Shown piece by piece: positions 45,091 to 52,883 of a stretch of DNA of 64,000 nt. Where the stretch lies: the NCBI GenBank assembly GCA_029067085.1, contig JAIEFE010000013.1, positions 310,001 to 374,000 on the forward strand. Direction: 5' to 3'. This DNA is from Lachnospiraceae bacterium. Its GTDB lineage: Bacteria > Bacillota > Clostridia > Lachnospirales > Lachnospiraceae. The notes under the pieces were generated by a model, which saw only the letters and a list, made by a program, of their open reading frames with translations, made no database searches and was not told the DNA's origin. The position numbers were made by a program, and so were the translations under genes. Each line of letters starts with the position of its first letter. Position 1 is the stretch's first letter.

Positions 45091-46287
45091 TTATTTTACA
45101 CCCTGAACGGCCACGAAATCCCATGCGCCCGTCTGTGTATTCGCACATTTGACATACGCCACATCGCGGAGTGCATCCCCTGTCTCGTTGAATGCGATCT
45201 CACCCGACACGCCGCTGTAGGTTACTTTCCAGAGCGCCTCATTGACTGCCGCCGGATCTGTGGAGCCTGCCGCCTTTAACGCCTCCAGAGCCACATAGTA
45301 AGCGTCATACCCCATCGCCGTCACAGCTGCAATCGTATCATCTCCGCCGTTGTTAGCCTTTGCGGTGTTATCTGCATTGATCCATTCCTTGATGCCATTA
45401 TCAAATTCAGCGTTACCACCCTCCTGATAGAAGGTCGTCACATAGATCTGCACGTCTTTTCCGGACGCCGCATTCAGGATTACGTTGGAATCCCATGTAT
45501 CGCCCGCCATCAGCGGTATCGTAAGACCCTGTGCGGAAGCCTGCTCAATGATGAGCGCCGCCGCCTCTGTGGAAACCGGCGCAAAGAAGACATCAGCGCC
45601 CGCATTCTTTGCGGATGTGATATAGGAGATAAAATCACTGTTGCCTTCCTGGAAAGTCTCCTCCACTACTTCGCCGCCAAGGCCTGTGAAAGCCTCCTTA
45701 AAATAATGGCCAAGGCCTGTTGAATAGTCGTCGCCGAGCTTTGTCAGAATATATGCCTTTTTAGCGGAAAAGTTCTCATTTGCAAAGTTAGCAAGCACCG
45801 TTCCCTGGAACGGATCGAGGAAACAGATTCGGAAATAATGGGTATTTCCCTCCGTTACCTGCGGATTTGTACAAGTTACGCCGATCGCAGGAATTCCCGC
45901 ATCTTTAAATACGTCTGAAGCCGCGATTGAAACGCCCGAGCCGTAAGAACCAAGAACAACGGAGACATTGGAGCTTACCAGAGAAGCCGCCGCAGAAGGT
46001 CCCTTATCATTGGAGGACTCGTTATCCACGATCTCAAGCTCTACCTGATACTCTTCTCCGCCGATCTGTACTGTCGGGGTCTTGCTGTTCGCGTACTGCA
46101 TCCCCAGAGTTTCCTGCTTACCACCGGCGCCGTTATCTCCGGATGCCGGCTCATATACACCAATCTTTACCACTTTGGCACCGCCGGATGTCGATCCTGC
46201 CGCACCACCTCCGCTTCCGCCGCAGCCTGCCAGTACAGCGCTGACCATTGCAACCGTGAGCGCAAGTGTCAATCCTCTTTTTTTCAT
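45091..46287 (-). CDS. livJ: Branched-chain amino acid ABC transporter substrate-binding lipoprotein
   Basis: A 398-residue lipoprotein. GGAGGG before ATG 46287 sets the start. The signal peptide ends in the lipobox LAGC with Cys22, followed by a Gly/Ser-rich linker. The type 1 periplasmic-binding fold is clear: KIGVYEPASGDNGAGGKQ, VVLGSYGSGVSIAASDVF, YFRICFLDPFQGTVLANFA and DAYYVALEALKAAG. The ligand is probably leucine/isoleucine/valine, although other amino acids cannot be excluded. It is first in the operon and has its own promoter. Confidence 0.94.
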   Translation of the reverse strand: MKKRGLTLALTVAMVSAVLAGCGGSGGGAAGSTSGGAKVVKIGVYEPASGDNGAGGKQETLGMQYANSKTPTVQIGGEEYQVELEIVDNESSNDKGPSAAASLVSSNVSVVLGSYGSGVSIAASDVFKDAGIPAIGVTCTNPQVTEGNTHYFRICFLDPFQGTVLANFANENFSAKKAYILTKLGDDYSTGLGHYFKEAFTGLGGEVVEETFQEGNSDFISYITSAKNAGADVFFAPVSTEAAALIIEQASAQGLTIPLMAGDTWDSNVILNAASGKDVQIYVTTFYQEGGNAEFDNGIKEWINADNTAKANNGGDDTIAAVTAMGYDAYYVALEALKAAGSTDPAAVNEALWKVTYSGVSGEIAFNETGDALRDVAYVKCANTQTGAWDFVAVQGVK

Positions 46288-46331
46288 AATTTTTCCCTCC
46301 TGTCTTGTATAACGGGTTAAATACCTTCGAC

Positions 46332-46360
46332 AGTATAACACATAATATTTCTGATTTCAA
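46332..46360 (-). promoter_or_regulatory. Sigma-A promoter of livJHMGF
   Basis: TTGAAA (46355-46360), 17-base spacer, TATACT (46332-46337) on the minus strand. The leader is about 38 bases. Confidence 0.65.
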
Positions 46361-46414
46361 GGAAAAACCAAATATTGTGTTCGTGTATACAATCTTTATG
46401 TGAAGAACGTTTCC

Positions 46415-47062
46415 TCAGTCCTGCAGCAGTCCAACAGCCTTCGAGGTGCCGATCCGATCACATCCCTCCGCAACAAAAGCCTCCAGCTCCTCCCGCGTAG
46501 AGATACCGCCTGCAGCCTTTATTTTTACGTTAGGACCAATATTTTCCTGAAAGAGGCGCACATCTTCAATGGTGGCCCCGGCAGTTCCAAACCCCGTTGA
46601 GGTCTTAATATAATCTGCACCGGCCTCCGTCACCGCGCTGCACATAGCAACCTTCTCCTCTTTTGTCAGATAACAGGTCTCAATGATGACCTTCAGGATC
46701 TTATCGCCGCAGGCCTGCTTCAGAGCGCGGATTTCCTCAGCCACCTTCTGGTAGAGACCGTTTTTGACATCACTGATATTGACTACCATATCTATCTCAC
46801 TCGCGCCGTCTTCGATAGCCTTCTTTGTCTCAGCCAGCTTCGCCTCCGTCACGGAATAGCCCAGAGGAAAACCGACCACCGTGCAGATATTCACCTTGTC
46901 CTTATATTTTTCATGAATTCGCTCTATGTAAGTCGGCGGTACACATACGGAAGCCGTTCCGTTTGCGATTGCCTCGTCGCATAGGGTTACGATATCCTCC
47001 CATGTCGCAAATGCCTTTAACTGGGTGTGATCCACCCGCGCCAGAATTTCTTTCTTATCCAT
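46415..47062 (-). CDS. deoC: Deoxyribose-phosphate aldolase
   Basis: A 215-residue class I aldolase that splits 2-deoxyribose-5-phosphate into glyceraldehyde-3-phosphate and acetaldehyde. The opening VDHTQLKAFATWEDI has the family DHTxL motif; the Schiff-base Lys is in DYIKTSTGFG near residue 150, and the second Lys in VKIKAAGGI. ATG 47062 follows GGAG. It stands alone, divergent from gltA, with no deoA/deoD nearby. Confidence 0.95.
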   Translation of the reverse strand: MDKKEILARVDHTQLKAFATWEDIVTLCDEAIANGTASVCVPPTYIERIHEKYKDKVNICTVVGFPLGYSVTEAKLAETKKAIEDGASEIDMVVNISDVKNGLYQKVAEEIRALKQACGDKILKVIIETCYLTKEEKVAMCSAVTEAGADYIKTSTGFGTAGATIEDVRLFQENIGPNVKIKAAGGISTREELEAFVAEGCDRIGTSKAVGLLQD

Positions 47063-47259
47063 TCTCTCTGTCTCCTCTCCCGTTCCTGAGATGTTATTTT
47101 CTCAACATTTTACATTGTAAGCCCTCACCGCCAAAAAAACCAGTCCAAAGCGAGGGATTACTCACAAAACGCAGATTTTTGGTACTATCTTACTATATTC
47201 CACCACTATTTTGTTAACATAATATTAAATTTCTGTTAATTCGACTGTTTTTTCTTGTT

Positions 47260-47287
47260 TTGACTCATTTCTTCATGGTATGATAAT
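47260..47287 (+). promoter_or_regulatory. Sigma-A promoter of gltA
   Basis: TTGACT (47260-47265), 16-base spacer, GATAAT (47282-47287). The rest of the 300-base deoC/gltA gap is AT-rich with no other element I can support, apart from the leader hairpin. Confidence 0.6.
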
Positions 47288-47292
47288 TGAGT

Positions 47293-47327
47293 CGGCGTAT
47301 GGTCTGTCTCCCATACACCGTTTTCTC
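47293..47327 (+). promoter_or_regulatory. gltA leader hairpin followed by a T-rich run
   Basis: CGGCGTATGG (47293-47302) pairs with CCATACACCG (47311-47320) with one mismatch, then TTTTCTC. It starts at or next to the predicted transcription start and could be a weak terminator/attenuator or a 5'-stabilising hairpin. Confidence 0.45.
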
Positions 47328-47361
47328 AGGGTAATCGGACCATTTTGAAAGGAGGTACATA

Positions 47362-48735
47362 ATGTTAGAACAGAACAGTTTTTCTGAGATTACACCGGAA
47401 ATCGTGCGGCTTGCCGGCATGAGTGAACAGGCCGGCATTATTGATACGAATTTATTTACGAAATTCGATGTGAAACGCGGTCTTCGCGACTTAAACGGCA
47501 AGGGCGTTCTGGCAGGATTGACGAACATCTCCGATGTACGCGCCAGCAAGATCGTAGACGGCGTACAGGTGCCCACTCATGGCAAACTTTTCTACAGAGG
47601 CTATAACGTTAAGGATCTGGTGGACGGGTTTTCCGCAGACAACCGCTTCGGCTTTGAGGAGGTTACTTATCTGCTCCTTTTCGATAAACTTCCAAATGCG
47701 GAAGAGCTGGCAAGCTTTACGAAGCTCTTAAACAGCTACCGCTCTCTCCCCACCAGCTTTGTGCGGGACATCATCATGAAGGCGCCCAGCAATGACATGA
47801 TGAACACGCTTGCCAGATGTGTGCTGACGCTCTACTCTTACGACGACCGGGCGGACGACACATCGCTTCCCAACGTACTCAGACAGTGTCTGCAGCTGAT
47901 CGCTCTTTTCCCGATGCTCTCAATTTACGGGTATCAGGCTTACAATCATTATCACAACGGGGAAAGTCTCTACATTCACCAGCCTCAGCCGGAGCTTTCC
48001 AATGCGGAGAATATCCTGCATATACTGCGTCCTGACAGCAAATTCACCCCATTGGAGGCTAAAATTCTGGACATCGCCCTGATTCTTCATATGGAGCATG
48101 GCGGCGGTAACAACTCTTCCTTTACCACCCACGTTGTGACTTCTTCCCTGACGGACACCTACTCCGTTATCGCGGCAGCCATCGGATCCCTGAAAGGCCC
48201 GCGTCACGGCGGCGCAAACATCAAAGTAGTCAAGATGTTCGATGAGATGAAGCGCGAAGTATCCGACTGGAGCAACGAAGGTCAGGTGGCTGACTATCTG
48301 AAAAAGCTTCTGCACAAGGAAGCTTTTGACCACGCTGGCCTGATCTACGGTGTGGGACATGCGGTTTACTCCAAATCCGATCCCCGTGCCATTATCTTCA
48401 AATCCTTTGTTGAAAAACTGTCCGTTGAAAAAGGCCTTCAGGAAGAATTCGCCCTCTACTCTCTGGTAGAGCGTCTCTCGCCGGAACTGATCGCTGAGGA
48501 ACGCCCCATCTACAAAGGCGTCAACATCAATGTGGACTTCTATTCCGGTTTTGTTTACGATATGCTCAATCTGCCGATGGAGCTCTACACACCGATCTTT
48601 GCCATCGCCAGAATCGTGGGCTGGAGCGCCCACCGCATGGAGGAGCTGGCCAACAACGGCAAGATCATCCGTCCTGCTTACAAGACGATCTGCGTAGACA
48701 GGGATTATCAAAAGCTGCCGGACAGAAATGCCTGA
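47362..48735 (+). CDS. gltA: Citrate synthase
   Basis: A 457-residue citrate synthase condensing acetyl-CoA and oxaloacetate. AAAGGAGGT before ATG 47362 is a near-ideal ribosome site. Catalytic His residues are in LHMEHGGGNNSSFT and in GHAVYSKSDPRA, with the catalytic Asp in VNVDFYSGFVYDML. The ~90-residue N-terminal part (FLDTNLFTKFDVKRGLRDLNG-like region) marks the long clostridial form. No aconitase or isocitrate dehydrogenase is adjacent; it probably feeds glutamate synthesis. Confidence 0.95.
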   Translation: MLEQNSFSEITPEIVRLAGMSEQAGIIDTNLFTKFDVKRGLRDLNGKGVLAGLTNISDVRASKIVDGVQVPTHGKLFYRGYNVKDLVDGFSADNRFGFEEVTYLLLFDKLPNAEELASFTKLLNSYRSLPTSFVRDIIMKAPSNDMMNTLARCVLTLYSYDDRADDTSLPNVLRQCLQLIALFPMLSIYGYQAYNHYHNGESLYIHQPQPELSNAENILHILRPDSKFTPLEAKILDIALILHMEHGGGNNSSFTTHVVTSSLTDTYSVIAAAIGSLKGPRHGGANIKVVKMFDEMKREVSDWSNEGQVADYLKKLLHKEAFDHAGLIYGVGHAVYSKSDPRAIIFKSFVEKLSVEKGLQEEFALYSLVERLSPELIAEERPIYKGVNINVDFYSGFVYDMLNLPMELYTPIFAIARIVGWSAHRMEELANNGKIIRPAYKTICVDRDYQKLPDRNA

Positions 48736-48761
48736 CAGCCGATACAGCGGAAAATAATAGA

Positions 48762-48810
48762 GAGAGCATTGCCTTATAACCACCTCAGGTTATGGCAAAT
48801 GCTCTCTTTT
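48762..48810 (+). terminator. Terminator of gltA
   Basis: GAGAGCAT (48762-48769) pairs with ATGCTCTC (48799-48806), with an inner TTATAACC/GGTTAT and TGCC/GGCA, followed by TTTT. It may also serve the convergent L,D-transpeptidase. Confidence 0.8.
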
Positions 48811-48822
48811 CTTTGGCATAAG

Positions 48823-49635
48823 CTAGTTGATACCTCTTGCAACTCTACCTTCATTTATTCCACATGTGACATAGTGTTCATACAGCGCTTCTTTATCATA
48901 GCCGAAAGCTTTCTTCAGATCCGGATACCGGTCCGCATATGCCACATAGTCAAACTCATCCATAGTTCCTGAAAAAGGAGTCGCTACGATGCCGTCTCCG
49001 CCTAACCATGGATTTTCAGCGGTGCTATCCGTCGGATCCCATGTCCGATACGGAGAGTCCGCTTCTATTTTAACCGCTGTCGGTTTCCCGAGTTCCCCGG
49101 CTTCTTCCGTATCGGAATATACGACTACCTTTGTTCCCCGCTTACAATTATCATAAATCCATTTCGCATCTTTCGCCGCTAATCTGACACAGCCCAACGA
49201 TGCGTTTTCTCCCAGCTTATTGTATTCTTCCCACTCTAATGTATCCGGCGAATCCTCTATGTACGGCACAGAATGAAACAGAATCTTTCTGTTAAAGCGC
49301 ACGGCATATCTGCCGAAGGTATCATCCACCATCTGACGCCATACATAATAATCTGAAGTACGAAACGTACCTTCCGGTGTTGCGGAGCCTTCACGCCCGC
49401 AGGAACACACCATCGCCTTGATCGGAGTAAGGGAACCGTCTTCGTTTTGCTGCTTAACAGTAATACAATTCAAAGCCCTGTTCACATAGACAACATAATC
49501 CGGTCTTGTATCAACTATCTCATTATCCGCCTGTACTTCCAAAATCTCCGCAGCGCTGACATCAATGCCTGTATCTGTTAACAATACCATAGCCGCACAC
49601 AGTATACCCGCAAGTAAAATTCTGACTGTTTTCAT
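48823..49635 (-). CDS. Exported L,D-transpeptidase (YkuD domain)
   Basis: A 270-residue wall enzyme. The start is ATG 49635 (MKTVRILLAGILCAAM); ATG 49647 four codons earlier sits too close to the AAGGGG site but is possible. A signal peptide covers about residues 1-28. The YkuD domain has His121 in KILFHSVPY and the catalytic motif NASLGCVRL with Cys149, so it should make 3-3 peptidoglycan cross-links or attach proteins. The C-terminus adds a short module (DYVAYADRYPDLKKAFGYDK, then EHYVTCGINEGR) that recurs in Lachnospiraceae surface proteins and may bind the wall. Confidence 0.9.
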   Translation of the reverse strand: MKTVRILLAGILCAAMVLLTDTGIDVSAAEILEVQADNEIVDTRPDYVVYVNRALNCITVKQQNEDGSLTPIKAMVCSCGREGSATPEGTFRTSDYYVWRQMVDDTFGRYAVRFNRKILFHSVPYIEDSPDTLEWEEYNKLGENASLGCVRLAAKDAKWIYDNCKRGTKVVVYSDTEEAGELGKPTAVKIEADSPYRTWDPTDSTAENPWLGGDGIVATPFSGTMDEFDYVAYADRYPDLKKAFGYDKEALYEHYVTCGINEGRVARGIN

Positions 49636-49705
49636 AATGTAATACATTACCCCTTCTTACTAAATTCTTCCTTTTTATACTCTCCCAAATGAACGCATCT
49701 GTCTG

Positions 49706-51193
49706 TTATATTCCGAGGAACTGTTTCACAACCGCCTTCATCTCTGTCTTATCACACACATTGTCGTGCAGCACCGGTGCTGTCCGGATCTCTTCAATGG
49801 CATTCGGCACCGCCACATTTCCGATTTTGGAGAGCTCGTCCACCAACTCAAAATCCCCCATCACATCATATTTCGGATCGATGGCGTTCATAACACTCCT
49901 GGTAAACTTGAAAGGACTTGCCGTGGAAGCGATCACGGTCTTTGTCGCATCCTTAGTGTCCGATACATATTTCTGATAGACCGCGCTTGCCACCGCCGTG
50001 TGGGTATCCAGCACATAACCCGTATCTTCATAGAGAGCACGGATTCTGTCCGCCGTTTCTTTTTCATCTGCGAAATTGCCGTAAAAGTCCGCAAGCTGCT
50101 CTCTCATGCTCTCTGTGATCTGATAGCTGCCGTCTTTTGTGAGCGCCGCCATCATCTCCGCATTTTTCTTCGCATCGTTCCCCGCGATACGATAGATCAG
50201 CCGCTCCAGATTGCTGGAGATCAAAATATCCATAGAAGGAGAACTGGTCAGCTTAAATTCACGGTTTCTGTCATAATCTCCTGTCATGAAGAAATCATAG
50301 AGCACTTTATTCTCATTGGAAGCGCAGATCAGCTTACCTATCGGCACACCCATATTTTTCGCATAAAAAGCCGCCAGAATATTGCCGAAATTTCCTGTGG
50401 GAACCACCACATTGATCTTTTCGCCATCCTCGATCTTACCCTCATGTAAAAGCTTTGCATAGGCGTAAACATAGTAGACCACCTGGGGCACCAGTCTGCC
50501 GATGTTGATGGAATTGGCCGAGGAAAAACGAAGCCCCTTCTCCGCCATCTGTGCTGCCAGCTCCTTATCATTAAACAGCATCTTTACACCCGTCTGCGCG
50601 TCATCAAAATTGCCGTGGATCCCCACCACAAAGGTATTGTCACCCTTCTGGGTCACCATCTGCTTCTCCTGAATCGGACTGACGCCGTTTTTCGGATAAA
50701 AAACAATGATCTTCGTTCCCTCCACTCCGGCAAAACCCGCCAGAGCCGCCTTCCCCGTATCTCCCGAGGTAGCCGTCAGGATCACGATCTCATCCTTCAC
50801 CTGATTCTTTTTCGCGGCAGTGATCATCAAATGGGGTAAGATAGACAGCGCCATATCCTTGAAGGCGATGGTCGCACCGTGAAACAACTCAAGATAATAA
50901 GCCCCTTCCGCTTCCACTAAAGGCGCGATCTCCTCCGTGTCAAATTTCGCGTCATAGGCCCGCGCAATACAGCCCTGCAGCTCCTCCTTCGTGAAGTCTG
51001 TAAAAAACAGCTTCATAACCTCATAGGCCGTCTCCTGATAAGTCTTGCCTGCAAACTCTTTCATGCTGCATTCGAGAGTCGGAATGTGATCCGGCACAAA
51101 AAGTCCCCCGTCTTCCGACAATCCCTGCAGGATCGCCTGGGATGCGGTCGCTGTTCTGCTTTCGTCTCTGGTGCTGCTGTATATCACTTCCAT
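49706..51193 (-). CDS. thrC: Threonine synthase
   Basis: A 495-residue PLP enzyme converting O-phosphohomoserine to threonine. The Schiff-base Lys is in GATIAFKDMALSIL near residue 110. ILTATSGDTGKAALAGF carries the phosphate-binding loop, and VVPTGNFGNILAAFYAKNMG binds the PLP phosphate. The opening YSSTRDESRTATASQAILQGLSEDGGLF is standard for the long form. ATG 51193 follows AAAGGTGA. No hom or thrB is next to it. Confidence 0.96.
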   Translation of the reverse strand: MEVIYSSTRDESRTATASQAILQGLSEDGGLFVPDHIPTLECSMKEFAGKTYQETAYEVMKLFFTDFTKEELQGCIARAYDAKFDTEEIAPLVEAEGAYYLELFHGATIAFKDMALSILPHLMITAAKKNQVKDEIVILTATSGDTGKAALAGFAGVEGTKIIVFYPKNGVSPIQEKQMVTQKGDNTFVVGIHGNFDDAQTGVKMLFNDKELAAQMAEKGLRFSSANSINIGRLVPQVVYYVYAYAKLLHEGKIEDGEKINVVVPTGNFGNILAAFYAKNMGVPIGKLICASNENKVLYDFFMTGDYDRNREFKLTSSPSMDILISSNLERLIYRIAGNDAKKNAEMMAALTKDGSYQITESMREQLADFYGNFADEKETADRIRALYEDTGYVLDTHTAVASAVYQKYVSDTKDATKTVIASTASPFKFTRSVMNAIDPKYDVMGDFELVDELSKIGNVAVPNAIEEIRTAPVLHDNVCDKTEMKAVVKQFLGI

Positions 51194-51306
51194 GGTTTTT
51201 CACCTTTCTTCTGTAAGTCTTCTCGCTCCGCAAAAACCTACGACTTTACCGTCCGTCTTTTTCGCCTTATGAGTGTATCACACTTTCATCAGCCGTGCAA
51301 GAAGAC

Positions 51307-51927
51307 TTATAAAAAGAACTCATGATTTCCATAGGAAAAAAGTCTGGTCAGCTTCCTGTCAAACCATTTCAACCTGTCGGAATCCGCCTTTTCGCGGGCA
51401 CAGAAATACAGCGCTCCCCGGGAGATATCCTCCCCGTAGAGGGCGCGTTCCACCGCTTCCATGGTATCTGCGCTCACGCTTACATTCTGAAATCTGCCGT
51501 CAACCGTCGGTGAAAACTGAGCGATTCCCTGCTCTCTCTGCATGACCACGTCCCATACCGAATCCGGAAACAGCTCGCTGTTGACCCGATTCAAAACAAC
51601 GTTCGCCACCAGAAGCTTTCCATCCTGATCTTCTCCGCCTGCCTCCGCCTCCACGATCCGAAGCAGCGTATCATAGTCCTTGTCCGAGAGCTGATACTTC
51701 TTCGTCTGTTCTAATACCTCATAACTGACAACCCGCTGGCCGGAAGATACACGCTCAAGCATCTCCACAAAACTGTGTCTGTCCTCCTCCATCGTCTCGT
51801 CCAGGTATTCCATGCGAAAGGCAGGCTTGGCCGATATCCGATCAATCTTTAGCTCCCTGACGCACAGACACGACGAGAGAATCGTCATGCCGGCAAGCAG
51901 GAAGCACGTAATACATTTCCTGTACAT
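51307..51927 (-). CDS. SleB-like cell wall hydrolase, probable lipoprotein
   Basis: A 206-residue protein. GGAGG five bases before ATG 51927 sets the start (MYRKCITCFLLAGMTI). The signal segment ends in LSSC, a plausible lipobox. The Hydrolase_2/SleB domain starts near residue 95: LLRIVEAEAGGEDQDGKLLVANVVLNRV, where the second Glu region is the predicted catalytic site, then QFSPTVDGRF. SleB is a spore-cortex lytic transglycosylase active in germination; similar proteins also act in vegetative cells. No ypeB is adjacent. Confidence 0.85.
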   Translation of the reverse strand: MYRKCITCFLLAGMTILSSCLCVRELKIDRISAKPAFRMEYLDETMEEDRHSFVEMLERVSSGQRVVSYEVLEQTKKYQLSDKDYDTLLRIVEAEAGGEDQDGKLLVANVVLNRVNSELFPDSVWDVVMQREQGIAQFSPTVDGRFQNVSVSADTMEAVERALYGEDISRGALYFCAREKADSDRLKWFDRKLTRLFSYGNHEFFL

Positions 51928-52035
51928 TTTAACCTCCATGTCAGAGCAGTTTACTGCGATGACACGCATCAAAAAACGCAAATTACATTCCTACAACTGT
52001 ATTTTATGCGTAAAAGAGGAAAAATATTTCAGAAT

Positions 52036-52063
52036 TTGTTTTTTTTCTCAAAAATGGTACAAT
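52036..52063 (+). promoter_or_regulatory. Sigma-A promoter of the AP2/HNH-like gene
   Basis: TTGTTT (52036-52041), 16-base spacer, TACAAT (52058-52063), followed by GGAGG and ATG 52086. Confidence 0.55.
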
Positions 52064-52085
52064 CATAAAAAAGGAGGACTGCGTT

Positions 52086-52883
52086 ATGGGAGAGCCGCTA
52101 ACGGGCGTATATACGGCAAAGCGCAAGGATGGTACTGTCTATTTTCGCGCATCATTAACTTATCGCAATAAACACATCAGCCTTGGAAGTGATCCGCAAA
52201 AAGAAAGGGCGCACGAAATGTACCTCGCCGCCTCTTTACTCATAAAAGACGATTCCCTGCATCTGGAAGACTATAAGGACGCTTCCCCTCTCGCCTTCTC
52301 CAAGTGGGTCAGTCTCGTCAATTTTCGGGACAATGGCATCTATCTTGCGACCCCCATTTACATTCGTCCGCATTTCTTCTACTATTATTTTTCGCCCACA
52401 GATTATTTTCTCTTTGATAAGGATGATCTGTTCTACTACGCCTCCCGCAAGATTTCCAGACGCGGCAGACACTACTTTGTGGCAGACTACGGCATGCAGA
52501 TCAATATCTTAAGCCGTTATGGGATAAAGAGCTATGCCGTGGAAGGACGCGACTACCGCTTTATCAACGGCAATCGAAACGATCTGCGCTACGAAAACGT
52601 CGAAGTGATCAACCGCTTCCATGGCGTACAGACGATACAGGAAAAAGGTAAAACGCTCTATCAGGTAAAGATTCATGTAAAGGGAAATGTGAAGGTCGGC
52701 GTCTACCGCTCCGAAGTCGAGGCCGCCGTCGCTTATAACAAAGCCATTGATCTGCTAAAAAAGGCCGGCATAGACAAGGCCTACACTCCAAATTACATGG
52801 AGAATATGTCGCCCGACGCCTATGCCAGCCTCTATTCTTCTATCCGGGTGTCGCCCCGCCTTACTTCCTACCGTTCAGAATAG
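52086..52883 (+). CDS. AP2-like DNA-binding protein with a degenerate HNH core
   Basis: A 265-residue protein. Residues 8-45 (YTAKRKDGTVYFRASLTY, then HISLGSDPQKERAHEMYLAA) and 190-235 (LYQVKIHVKGNVKVGVYRS, then EVEAAVAYNKAIDLLKKAG) both look like AP2/ERF-type three-strand-plus-helix domains. Between them, near residues 150-180, YRFINGNRNDLRYENVEVIN matches the 'DHINGNxxDNRxxNLR' part of HNH homing endonucleases, but the catalytic His/Asp are replaced (YRFINGN). The whole looks like an HNH-AP2 homing endonuclease turned into a non-cutting DNA-binding protein. It stands alone behind a sigma-A promoter. It overlaps the convergent GH25-like gene by 16 bases. Confidence 0.7.
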   Translation: MGEPLTGVYTAKRKDGTVYFRASLTYRNKHISLGSDPQKERAHEMYLAASLLIKDDSLHLEDYKDASPLAFSKWVSLVNFRDNGIYLATPIYIRPHFFYYYFSPTDYFLFDKDDLFYYASRKISRRGRHYFVADYGMQINILSRYGIKSYAVEGRDYRFINGNRNDLRYENVEVINRFHGVQTIQEKGKTLYQVKIHVKGNVKVGVYRSEVEAAVAYNKAIDLLKKAGIDKAYTPNYMENMSPDAYASLYSSIRVSPRLTSYRSE

